This document shows positions 45,980-56,419 of a stretch of DNA of 64,000 nucleotides, piece by piece; within the stretch, counting starts at the first letter, position 1; each line of letters starts with the position of its first letter. The translations under genes were made by a program, and so were the position numbers. The stretch covers positions 16,308,501-16,372,500 of the forward strand of contig OY987226.1 of NCBI GenBank assembly GCA_963920705.1. The letters run 5' to 3'. The DNA comes from Odiellus spinosus (taxonomy: Eukaryota; Arthropoda; Arachnida; Opiliones; Phalangiidae). Under the pieces are notes generated by a model. That model was not told the origin of the DNA. It saw only the letters and a list, made by a program, of their open reading frames with translations, and searched no databases.

Positions 45980-47755
45980 CATTTAACAACCGATATAAGA
46001 AAATGTTTAAAATTTTCATTCCGCATCTGGAACTTTCTCCATCCAGTTAAAGAAAAAAAATAAAATAAAAAATTGAAATCAAACCGATACCACCGACTCC
46101 TAGTCTTATAACTAACGAATGGTGGTATCAATGTCTTCAATATCTTGCCATCCGTTATTGTAAACCAATTGAACAACCACGTCCTCATATCTTAAATATA
46201 TATAAACACTGGACTCCATTATCCGCATTCTTAAAACGTATAATCTTTCGAGAATCCATTCGAGCATAGAAAATCAACACTTCCTTTTCGCATCATGCAA
46301 CCGCAGTCAGTATATACCCTCGGCTATAACCTCTTAACCCTTTACATCATCACGTGACCGTGTGTAATCCAAGCCGCCTTTTGAATCGCGAGATTATAAA
46401 TTCCAAACCAAGACTAAGTGTTAATGTAACCCCCCCCCCCCCCCTTCAATATATATACACGGCTCAATATATCCTTTCTATTGTATATTCTAAGAATATA
46501 ACTCAAATAGAAAGAGCTTTTACATCATCCTACGCTCGGTTATATACGCGCGTACCCTAGAGGTCACGGTATAAACAGTGGGGGAGTAGTCTTAGAAATG
46601 TTTTAGGAAATGGTCCCAGCTAGTCTGGCGATGACGCGAGTCCAGCACGATAACGGGTCACGCGTGAAGCGAACAATTACGTATTGTCCTCGTGTGGATC
46701 AGTAATAATGGACGACAATTGAAATTTGATGATGCTTCTTCAATTTTAAAGGGTTGGAGACTTCATAGCAAATGTTTTTGTGTTTTTAAATATTTTTATC
46801 TTTGACAAGGAGACGCTGCACTTATCCTTGTGAAAGATTAAAATATTTAAAATAAGTTTTATTTGCAACAATAATAGTTTTATACTTTATTTCATTTCTA
46901 ACAGTTAGAGTAAACTTCACTCTCATTAAAAATTATATAAATTTACTATATTATATTTATACATAGCCAGATGTTCCAGTTTTGTAGCTATATCGCAGAA
47001 TATGTTTTTCAAGTTGAATTCTGTAGTATCCTAATGACGTCACGGTTGCATGACGCGACCCGATAGCGCCCCCAACTAAAGTATACTTTTTAAATGGTAT
47101 TTAGGTTTAGCGTGCGCAAGCTATGGAGGTTTTGAACTCAAGTTATTTGTAAATTATTGCTCTTATTGCCTGAAATTAATTATAGACCATTTTAATCGTT
47201 ATATGGAGCAATTCATGCTCGTACCTTTGACCTTTCGGCTTTCGTTCGCATAAATATTCAAGCAACCTTGTCAAATATGTGGACAATTTAGAAAATTGAC
47301 TATTGTACCATCGACATACAGGATATTTTTGGAAAAAATCATTAAGACAAAGTCAAAATTCCATCACGTAGTCTCTCAATATCTTGAGCCGGGGTTCGAA
47401 AACGTATAAACCGTTTCCATTAAAAAAATCATAATCTATCAAATTTTTATGGGCATTTTTATTTTCCCGCCTGGATTCTTTCTCCGCTTCGAGTAATTTG
47501 GTAAAATTTAATCTATTTAAAGCTTTTATTCTTTATTATTATTATTATTTTTTCTTTGGAACATAGTGAGTTTAGGGTCCTAAAATTTTGATAATATTAT
47601 TGGGTTATCTGGGTCGAGATTTGGTTTGATTTTTTTTTTTTTTTTTTTTCGGCTTTTAGCTTATAATGTCTTAAGACCTCGAAACCGGATGGACTTTTAT
47701 TACCTCACTCTTGCTTCGAGTTCAATTTTTTGCTTCGGTCTTTTTTGTATCTCTT
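45980..47755. other. AT-rich stretch without a supportable gene
   Basis: It contains a C-tract of about 14 near 46431-46444, an ATT microsatellite near 47536 and a T-tract near 47631. The minus-strand frame at 45916-46188 overlaps the end of a transposable element and is not a gene. Confidence 0.4.
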
Positions 47756-47767
47756 AAAACAGCTGTA

Positions 47768-48338
47768 TAATTTACAAGCAAAATAATTACAAACAAATAT
47801 TAAGCTAGAAATTAATTTTAACCCTCTCAGGAAAGTAGGCTTAACAAGGATCAATCATACACGGAGAGTTTTAATACATCGGCGAATGAGAGCCCATACC
47901 TCTTAAAGGGTGAATGCAACCTAATAACAAGTGATTTGTTATCGATTCCTTTAAATAGGCCTAATCCACCAATAAAAAGTTTACAAAACAAATATTAAAC
48001 TAGAAATAAATTTAAAACTTACCCGGAAAATAGGCTTAGCGGGACTCTAGTTTAATATGTGTTTGTAAATTTTTTTCACTAGTGGATTAGGCCTGTTTAA
48101 ACAATAAGGAATCGATAAAAAATTACTTGTTGTTAGGTTGCATTCTCCCTTTAACCTTTGTTTGAAACGTTTTAAATCGCAATAAACGAGAATAAAGCTG
48201 TCGCTTATGGCGTAATTGCATTAGAGACTCGTTACCGGCTAGAGTTAGTTAAGCCTACTTTCCAAGTAAGTTAAAGATTTATTTCTAACTTAATATTTAT
48301 TGTAAAAACTTCAGTTATTGTCGAGCTGCATTCTCCCT
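47768..48338. mobile_element. Older TTAA family 1 relative, split by a nested insertion
   Basis: The left arm (47768-47850: ATTAAGCTAGAAATTAATTT, GGAAAGTAGGCTTAAC) and the right arm (48248-48338: GTTAAGCCTACTTTCC, AGATTTATTTCTAACTTAAT, then GCTGCATTCTCCCT before TTAA at 48339-48342) are inverted. Copy E sits between them at TTAA. The extreme left end is diverged. Confidence 0.6.
47907..48150. mobile_element. TTAA family 1 element, copy E, nested
   Basis: TTAA at 47903-47906 and 48151-48154. The ends AGGGTGAATGCAACCTAA and GGTTGCATTCTCCCT are inverted. It is only 244 bp, because the core after TAGGCTTAGCGGGACTC is deleted directly into the right arm. Confidence 0.85.
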
Positions 48339-48659
48339 TTAATTAATGTGGTAATATTGATAGAAAATCCATTTATTTTATGTAGTGACATCAGATATAT
48401 CCTTCTAAATTATAGTATAGGGAAAGGTGGGACGAACTATTACAGTATTATGCTAATCTTTACCAAGTACGCGTTGTATAAAATTAATGTTTAATTTATG
48501 GGACAGTTTGACCTTTCTTTTCATCTAATAAAAGTAAGAAAATTAAAGTGGACCCTACAGATACAGGGTTCTCCGTGGGGTCATCAGTTGAAAACATTTC
48601 CTCCCTCAATACGACAGGCCAACACGATCCACTGCGGAAAAATATAAGAATCGAGCCTA

Positions 48660-48960
48660 AAATGAAATACATTAATGTTGTATAACATCCGGCGACGCCG
48701 TCCGTCCGTCCGTTTTTCCATTCCCGCGCTTCCTCGTTCTTCCTTAGCACCCCTCGATCATACATCCCCCTTCTGGTTGCCCCGGGGACCAATTTGTACC
48801 CCCAAAACCCTCCCCGTAGCGTGTAAAACCCCCGGGGGTTTCCGACTTGGGCTGTGAGCGTTGCAACGCACGGCAGGTGAGACTCCAATATTCATCGGGT
48901 TCCCAAGACATGAACTTTCCTCCAACCCTCCTTTCCTTTCCAAGGCTCCGAATTATTCCT
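48660..48960. promoter_or_regulatory. GC-rich island with a strong splice donor
   Basis: About 300 bp stand out as GC-rich, with GTCCGTCCGTCCG and CCCCGGGG runs. CGGCAG/GTGAGA at 48876/48877 is a near-consensus 5' splice site on the plus strand. Long frames exist on the minus strand (to 130 codons), but overlapping frames on both strands suggest composition rather than coding. It may be a promoter with an untranslated first exon. Confidence 0.25.
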
Positions 48961-49040
48961 TTCTCCAACTTGGACTCTTGGAGTCATTTTGAACACTCCG
49001 AGATTTCAATTAGTGTACGTATCAAATTAGAATCCCACGA

Positions 49041-49133
49041 GTGATTTTCGATAGTTTCCTTATCACTTAAATATGCCTAATCCATGCACTACCAGAAAAA
49101 TTACAAGCCAATATTAAGCTAAAAAAGTATGCT
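49041..49133. mobile_element. TTAA family 1 left-arm fragment
   Basis: GTGATTTTCGATAGTTTCCT, TATCACTTAAATATGCCTAA, CCAATATTAAGCTA and AGTATGCTTAAC follow the left arm of the older subfamily seen at 47768. No right arm follows. Confidence 0.5.
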
Positions 49134-49234
49134 TAACGAAAATTCTTGAAGAGTTTCATATTTTATCTAATCGATTCTGAAACCTCGTGCTTTAGAATTA
49201 TGCGCGCCTGACATATTTAAAAACACTTAACTTT

Positions 49235-49505
49235 AGCTGCGTTCATACTAGGCCTTGAAATCGATTTAAACCGTTTCAAAACGTGTGACCAGGAAACCGT
49301 CTTTTCTCGAAACGATTTGATTAGATTTCTCGAAACCGCTTCGGGAACCAGTTTCGTACCGATCCATTTCAACAACCGATAGATGAAGCTACAATAAATC
49401 GGTTTATAAAGAATGTGTGAACACGTGGCGCTTTAAACGATGCCTGACGATTTGAATATCGGTTTGATTTTACCGTTTCAAATCGATGCTAGTGTGACCG
49501 TAGCT
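49235..49505. mobile_element. GCGTTCACACTAG-family element, two-ended copy
   Basis: The ends AGCTGCGTTCATACTAG and CTAGTGTGACCGTAGCT are inverted. Inner sequence is rich in variants of AAATCGGTTT/AAACCGTTTC. It is 271 bp with no ORF. The same interior is found reversed at 32285-32430 and 38010-38195. Confidence 0.7.
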
Positions 49506-49509
49506 ATAA

Positions 49510-51310
49510 TAATCCACGAAATTATAGGCTTATCAGACTCGAAGCGCTAAGTTAATTAATTTTAAAATAACTAGAAATACTATAAGTTTATTATGTTATT
49601 TATGAATATTCTATCGCTTTTAAATCGATTAATGTAAAAATAATACGTTACTCGAATTCATTACGCCTTTGAAGTTATACTTCACGAAGTTCACGTATCG
49701 GTACGCGATATTCTTATGATTTCTGAGCCAGTTTGTCGTACTTGTACGTCTATACTTTATACATTGATTTGGATTCTAAAAGATAGTTAGCCTTTCTTTG
49801 TCTTCAACTTACTGAAACCTCAGACTGGTTTTGACTATATAGTTATATTCAATTAAAGATCACAGTTAATACAAAGCAATGGTATATGTCTATGGTTCGG
49901 CTTCTTAAAGCTACTATAGTTTCTGGTTTTGTACCCATTGTAATTTAAGACTAGTTTTCATAGAATATTTATAGGTTGTAGATTTGGGGATAAAAGTTGA
50001 TTACGTAATGTTACTCGGGAGAAAAGGCAAGGTGCATGTATTGGGGAGTGAGGTTTAAGGACGATTCCTGGGGGCATTAATGTCCAATGAAGATTTCACT
50101 TCGTTCCCTATCTTTATATGCTGCAGGGTTCTTTTTTTTTAATCTTGGATAGTACTGATGACGTAATTCGTTTATAGTAACAAGATGACGCGTAGGGATA
50201 AAGCGAAAATAAAATTATTTCGAAAATGTTAGGCTGGAGCCGTTGGATTCATCTGATTGGTTCGATTTTATACTTCGCTTACATTCAAACTTAACCAAAC
50301 TTTAGAAATTAATTTAAACACCTAAAACGTGTCTAATAATTGTGAGAAAAGTCATTACGAAAATAAATTCAAAAGCTGTTCTATTTTTAGCTCTTAGTTT
50401 TCTTTTAAACATTATAATGAATCCACATGGATTGTAGAAATAAAACGGGCAGTGTTCACGTGACCCTATCACGTGGTTCTTTTCTCGGTTCGATTTATAT
50501 TCCACTAGCTGGTTTTCAATAAAGGAGTTAAAGAAAATTACGGCGAGTTTTCAGAGTCAAGTCAGTTCAGTTTGGATCAGTTCCAGTATAGTTGAAGAGT
50601 ATTTTTTTCTCTATTTGCTTCATTCTTGAAACGCAAATATATTCTGCCCAAAACAATAGAAGATCTTCAGTAGTCACTTTTACTTGTTAGTGAAAGCTGC
50701 GAATTTCGCGCATAACTGGCATGATTTTAAAATGTATTTGAATTCATAATACACTATATGCACGTACTGATTTTAATTAAACGATATTTATGGATAATTA
50801 TTACAATCAAGAAAAGATTTTGCAACTATAAACACGTCTGTTTCGCAACGTTTTAATTTAGGTCTTTCATATATACCGATTAATTATGGATAAGAAATAG
50901 TTCATTCAAGTTTTGTATCTACAGAACTTGCAAAGTTTGGCTTAGGCTCCTCTAAGGTATGTTTACTACGAGATAAAGGGACCCTAACTTTGAGTATGCT
51001 GCCAAATCAAAATTAAATCAAAGGGGCATAACTATTTCAACTAATATAGAATCGAGCACGACCCGATTTGATATTTTAAGCTGACTATACTGATATTTCC
51101 AATATCGGATTTGTAATTGTTATTCGAATCAATGATTTAGCAATTTCTTTTTTGTTGCGCTTTGAAGCCCAGGTTTAATCAAGAGACATTATCTTTTAAT
51201 TGTAGTAAGCAGTTAAATCATTAAGTTCGGCAAATATTACGCCAGAAATACCACGTTAAATCTATGACTATTAACAATGGACACATATCTAAGGGCTGAT
51301 ACTAAGTTAC
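49510..51310. other. AT-rich stretch without a supportable gene
   Basis: It includes the right arm of a TTAA family 2 element near 50295-50406 (AAACGTGTCTAATAATTGTG, AAAAGCTGTTCTATTTTTAG). No gene seen. Confidence 0.4.
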
Positions 51311-51317
51311 AATTTCC

Positions 51318-51462
51318 ACTAAAAGTTACTGTTTTTGAAAAAGGGTTACTAAAAGTTACTGTTTTTGAAAAAGGGTTACTAAAAGTTACTGTTTTTGAAA
51401 AAGGGTTACTAAAAGTTACTGTTTTTGAAAAAGGGTTACTAAAAGTTACTGTTTTTGAAAAA
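51318..51462. repeat. 30-bp tandem repeat, 4.7 nearly perfect units
   Basis: The unit AAAAGTTACTGTTTTTGAAA plus AAGGGTTACT repeats four full times from 51321, plus a partial unit. It is a multiple of three, so the plus frame stays open and repeats KVTVFEKGLL. The 71-codon frame around it (51277-51492) has no other recognisable feature and is probably not a gene. Confidence 0.95.
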
Positions 51463-51744
51463 CTTGGGTTTCAAGTGAAATTAATTTTCTAGCATAATGT
51501 GTTTCCCCATGCCACGTACATTTATCATTAACGATTCTCGAGAATACATTTTGGGGAATTTCCAATTTAGCCTTGCAAGAAAAATTGGATATATAGGGGT
51601 CAATGTATATTATTGAAATTCTATGATTAAACCGGCCCTTTTTATTAAATCTACTTTATAACATTTGTGCAAAAAAGGCTCAATTTTAATAATTATTTAT
51701 TTTTTTGTTACTATAAATTTTCCCTACAATTAAGAGAAATTTTG

Positions 51745-52080
51745 AGTATCAACCACTTGATAAAAATTGAGCAAAAGTCCAAAAAAGAGCCTTATATTAA
51801 AATGCAAATGGCCGTAACCTTTCTGAGCGACCTCTTAGACATAAACCGATAGCACCATTAGAAAGTAGACATTCCGTATATTATTTTAAGATCATAAAAT
51901 TATGTTTCGCCACTCGAAAAAGGTGTTTCGCCCTCGATATATATCGAACAAAAGTCCAAAAATGAGCTGTATATTAAAATGAAAATTATGTCCGCAACTT
52001 TTCTCCGCGACCTCTTAAGCGTAAACTGATAGCACTTTCCGTTTATTATTTTAAGTACATAAAATTGTTTCGCCTACCTC
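51745..52080. repeat. Degenerate satellite-like repeat, locus 2
   Basis: About two units carry GAGCGACCTCTTAGACATAA, ACCGATAGCACCATTAGAAA, GTAGACATTCCGTA and TTATTTTAAG, matching the satellite at 29780-30485. Confidence 0.6.
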
Positions 52081-52439
52081 AGCCCCTCGCTGCTGAAAGA
52101 GTTTGTAAAAAGAATTGTAAAATTAGTTTGAAAACTTGGCATATAAAACATTCAAAATTCTTTGAAAACGGTTGTGCCTATTGATAACTTGGCTTTTGTT
52201 ATATCAATCACTTTCCCAATATAATAACAATTGCGAACAATATTTTGGCCTTGCAAAATTATTATTACGTAACAATTTAGGGAGATAGATCCATGCCATA
52301 TTTTACTCTAGATAATTTCGCAGGCACCCAACGCTAGTTTCCCCCCAAAATCCCTCCCTGAATAATACTCGTTTGTGCATTTTTCATGCTCTTTATTATC
52401 CGGCCCTCACACCACCATCACAATCGAGGTTCTCTCCTC

Positions 52440-53294
52440 CATATGTTGAGGAATAGCTGAAGAGCTAAGCTATTCAGTAGATCCCTCTTTAGCTCAGCGA
52501 GCGAGCGGGAGAGTCCGGAAAAATTTCATTTCCCCAATTTCTCCACTACGAAACTAACGTTTCAAAAGTCAGCCTGACTTTCACAAGCAACTAGGAGGCC
52601 GGTGCACCTGGTTGGCCTAGCTTTAGCTCAAGAGCGTAATCGAGTTTAATAGGAGGAAAAAAATATATTCTAACGTGTAATCATATTTCGGCGGACGACG
52701 TTTTTGACAAACACGTGTTGAGATCCATTTGGTGTTTGCTCGCAGTCTGAATTGTAAAATCGATATTCGACTTGTTATTTGGATTGGATACCACGCGTTA
52801 AAGTGATTTGAAAATATTTCCCGTGGAAGCCAGGTTTAGTTTTTTGTGTGTGAAAGTATTTTAAAGGTTTTTTGGATTTAACAAGACTCGGTTCGTGTTT
52901 GTGAGATAAGACTCGACGTAGACGATGAAGAATTAGTTTTTGTCGTGAGATAGAATTTGAAGTTTTATTTTGTTTTGAGATAAGAATTTTTTAATTACTA
53001 AGAATCTATTTTAGTGGTCGGTAATATTTTCGGATTCTGAAGAATCAAATTTTTTTGTGAGGTAAAATTACGTCGATCTCGAATTTTTTTAATGGTGAGA
53101 TAAGTATCGTAGATCCTGAAATCTCGATTTTTGTAGTGAGATAAGTTTAAGAGATCTTGAAAAATCGGTGTTTATGGCTAGTTTCTTTTCTGTTAACTCG
53201 GTTTTTGTGGTGAGATAAGTTAGATTCAGAAAACTTAGTTTTGTGGTGAGATAAGATTTCATGTTTTCAGAAAAGTCGGTTTTTGTGGTGAGAA

Positions 53295-53332
<38 letters not shown>

Positions 53333-53575
53333 TGGTGAGATAATCTGCAAATCGTCAAAACGTTTTAGCGAAGCAATATAAATTCTAAGGAATTTAAAAA
53401 CGACTTTGTAGAATTCGGTAAAGCAGTTTGTTTACGCAATTTGATTTGAAATTGGAAAAAAAATAATCTCGCGTCTCCGATGGAAATAAAATAGGGTTTA
53501 GTGTTTGTCAATGTCAAATCTTAAACACAGTTTATTAGGCGCGTGAATTTGACGGGAGAAAATTAAATCGCTAGA
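52440..53575 (+). promoter_or_regulatory. Possible promoter and long untranslated leader
   Basis: A GC-richer start (52440-52640) is followed by a leader without a long ORF that leads into the candidate exon at 53576. The last part (52900-53345) is a degenerate tandem repeat of TTTTGTGGTGAGATAAG separated by 30-60 bp, ending in a T-tract of about 35 (53297-53331). Each unit contains GTGAGATAAG, which resembles a 5' splice site. Transcription is not shown by sequence. Confidence 0.25.
53086..53345. repeat. Degenerate minisatellite GTGGTGAGATAAG
   Basis: GTGAGATAAG-type phrases occur at about 53094, 53138, 53210, 53244 and 53333, with shared TCGGTTTTTGTGG and irregular spacing. It includes the long T-tract at 53297-53331. 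Confidence 0.65.
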
Positions 53576-53809
53576 ATGATGTGCACGTGCGCGTCGACTG
53601 CTTCGATGGATTTATACGCGACCACTTCGCCACCGGCTTGGTTCGAAGGTCATAGGTTATTCGGCGACCCTTGTACGCATTGTCGGACATCGACAGTCCC
53701 TTCCAGTCGTACCTCTTACTCCCTGGACTTATGGACTTCGGCTTCGGCCAGAATTCCCAGAGCGAAATTGAGCAAATCTTACACTACTGAAAGATCAAAA
53801 AAGAAAAAG
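53576..53809 (+). CDS. Candidate first coding exon, product unknown
   Basis: The frame opens with ATGATG (53576) and runs 78 codons to AAG/GTAAAG, a good 5' splice site at 53809/53810. GC content and codon use are well above the surroundings. The peptide has CTC and CTHC cysteine pairs, many Ser/Thr, and ends in a basic RSKKKK patch just before the donor. No domain is recognised. Without a donor the frame would end at 53830. It may encode the N-terminus of a host protein whose other exons lie beyond recognition or outside the window. Confidence 0.4.
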
Positions 53810-54304
53810 GTAAAGAATTATTTACCGTGAAAGCTTTTCGAAATCTCCTATCAATAAGTTCAGTTTCCTTTATGTTGTGGGTGGGCTTTCGATGTCAATG
53901 GCGTGTCAGCACCTACAGCCTTTCATTATATTGATTTATAGTGGGGAATTTATGGTAACTGCCGATATTATGGGGTTAAAAAGAGTCTTGTTCAAGCCTG
54001 TTTATCGTGGAATTTTTCGGTGTGGTACTACCGTGACACGTCAAAGTGATTGTTAAGTTACACACACAATGGGTTGGGTTGAAAAACGTCTTGGGTCAAT
54101 TTACGCAATGTATAGTTTTTTTTTTCTATTGTTAACTATGCCAAAAAAATAACATGTTTACCCGAATGTCGAGGGTATTAATTTGGAAGCAAGTCTTTCT
54201 AGAAATATTTGAATTCTTTGCACAGTTGAACTACCAAAGCTGAACTCTTGAGTATTAAATAAGTATCGGCGATCTCAGATAGTCCAAGATTAATTTTGTT
54301 GACG

Positions 54305-54454
54305 GATAATCCCAGATTAAGTAAGCTCGACTGATAATCCCAGATTAAGTAAGCTCGACTGATAATCCCAGATTAAGTAAGCTCGACTGATAATCCCAGA
54401 TTAAGTAAGCTCGACTGATAATTCCGGATTAAGTGAGTTTGACTGATAATCCCA
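54305..54454. repeat. 28-bp tandem repeat, about 5.4 units
   Basis: The unit GATAATCCCAGATTAAGTAA plus GCTCGACT is repeated; the first four units are nearly identical and the fifth is diverged (TTCCGG, GTGAGTTTG). Confidence 0.95.
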
Positions 54455-54459
54455 TTTGA

Positions 54460-55130
54460 AGATTAATGTAGCCGTAGCTCATTTATCATTTGCTCTAAAA
54501 TTATAAACGTATATTTTACATAGAAACTGATAATATTGTATATTTCTCTTAGCATAATTTATTATTCAACAAATTTAGGCCAGAATAAAAAATAATATAA
54601 CGATATGTACCGTACATAAGTTTCGATATTTAGTTACTCAGCTGCGTTTTATCAAAAACAACGCGTTTGTGTTATAATCTTTAGCCGTAGAAGTATCAGT
54701 ATTGCCATGGTGTTGCATAATGAGGGTAACTAAACGCTTTTTGAAAAGTTCCCGAACTTGATTGAAGCATTTAAAGCAAAATGGTTTAGATTCAATTTCA
54801 GTTCACTGCCCGTACAAAGCTAAGGTTGACCAAATGTTCTTAAATTTTCAATGTGTCTCTTGAAGTTAATATAATTTATAATTTATCTTATAATAGAGCA
54901 TTCCAGCCGCGGAGGCTGGAAAACAGTCAAAGTTTACAAAGACTATGTAAATACTACGTGTATTTTCTACATTTCATAGTTTGTTAGTACGAATAGTTAA
55001 TTTTATGAAATAACCTTCGAAACAGCAAAAAGAGCCGTTTAAAAGCACCTCTTTCTATTACAGATGTTGCCTTTTTTCAAGCATAGGATTATCGATACTT
55101 TTGCCAACCTTGAAACCAACAAAAATAACC
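54460..55130. other. AT-rich stretch without a supportable gene
   Basis: Nothing recognisable between the 28-bp repeat and the next TTAA element. Confidence 0.45.
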
Positions 55131-55135
55131 CTTAA

Positions 55136-55561
55136 ATGGAGGATGCAACCTAACAACAAGTGATTTTTTTTATCGATTCCTTATCGTTTAAATAGGCCTA
55201 ATCCACTATTTACAAACAAATATTAAACTAGAAATAAATTTAAAACTTACCCTGAAAATAGGCTTAGTGGGATTCATGGAGCTCCTGATTTCCTCGCGTG
55301 TAAGGTCTAGCGACCAATCGTACGCGACGTAAGTCTCGTGGAGATCTCGCGTGAACGACGGGCCTTTGCTCATTGGTCGCTAGACCTTACACGGACGCAA
55401 TTCAGGATCTCCATCAATTCCGCTAAGCCTATTTTCAGGGTAAGTTTTAAATTTATTTCTAGTTTAATATTTGTATTGTAAACTTTTTATCGGTGGATTA
55501 GGCCTATTTAAACGATAAGGAATCGATAAAAAATCACTTGTAATTAGGTTGCATTCTCCCT
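55136..55561. mobile_element. TTAA family 1 element, copy F
   Basis: TTAA at 55132-55135 and 55562-55565. The left end ATGGAGGATGCAACCTAAC and right end GGTTGCATTCTCCCT are inverted. Arms are long and well preserved (TCGATTCCTTATCGTTTAAA and inverse; CTGAAAATAGGCTTAGTGGG and inverse). The core contains inverted GGTCTAGCGACCAAT and ATTGGTCGCTAGACC around a central GC-rich stretch. Confidence 0.85.
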
Positions 55562-55998
55562 TTAATTTGAACTTCTTTCTATGGTTTTATAATACCAACT
55601 ATTGATTGTATTAACTTGAACATAGGTTTTCGTAGGCCTTAGCGATGAGTTTTTATTCGTACACTTTCTTGGGGGTATTTCCGTCAATTAGATTTGATAA
55701 TTTTGATAACAAACCTTGTTTGAAGAAACTAAATGATACATTAACAGTTCAACGTCATTATCTTCTAATAACGATTGTTCCATTCTAAAGCATTTGAACT
55801 TTTGAGCTCAATCAGTTAGGGCCTAGGGCATAAGAGGACTGATTTTTAGTTTAGACAGTGAGCGGCATGGGATAGATCGGTTCAAAAGGTATACTGCACT
55901 GAACGATTGGCAGCGCTGCTGTATTGAAGTAACACCGGTTTCTTTTTCGAGGAGAATCAACATTTGAAATAGTCTATTTCGATCTTTTTCCCAATATT

Positions 55999-56415
55999 TA
56001 GTGCTCGGAATTTTATTTTAGGATTGTTAATTTGTGAATAAACTAAATTAACAAAATTATCTGTAAATTCAGATAATAGTTGAACATTTTAACTCTTATA
56101 TATAAACTAGTTGTTCCTATTAAATCGTATAACATTGGATAAGAATTCCTAGAATTCGTGTAAAATAAAAGAAATATATTTCTAATTTACTTACGAAAAT
56201 AGATTTTTGAATTTAATTATCCCAACGTATAACTCTGATAATATTCTAGTGTTACTAATATTTTCGGATAAAAAACAGATGCGGGTATTATTTGGTTATT
56301 TTATCTTCGGATAAGGTAACTGGAATAATAAATAGTATAATTTTAAGCAAACGGATTTAATATCTGAATTCAGTTAATCTATCCAATCAAATGTTATCCA
56401 AAATTCCGAGCACTA
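55999..56415. mobile_element. hAT-like element with TAGTGCTCGGAA ends
   Basis: The ends TAGTGCTCGGAATTTT and AAAATTCCGAGCACTA are inverted. The 8-bp flanks CCAATATT and CTAATATT match at seven positions, consistent with an aged hAT duplication. CGGATAA boxes recur inside. No ORF. Confidence 0.75.
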
Positions 56416-56419
56416 CTAA

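Noticed and set aside
48496-48888. A 130-codon minus-strand ORF
   Set aside because: It lies in a GC-rich patch where stops are rare on both strands, several frames overlap, and no domain is recognised.
51277-51492. A 71-codon ORF containing a ten-residue repeat
   Set aside because: The frame stays open only because the 30-bp tandem repeat is a multiple of three; the flanks show no coding signal.
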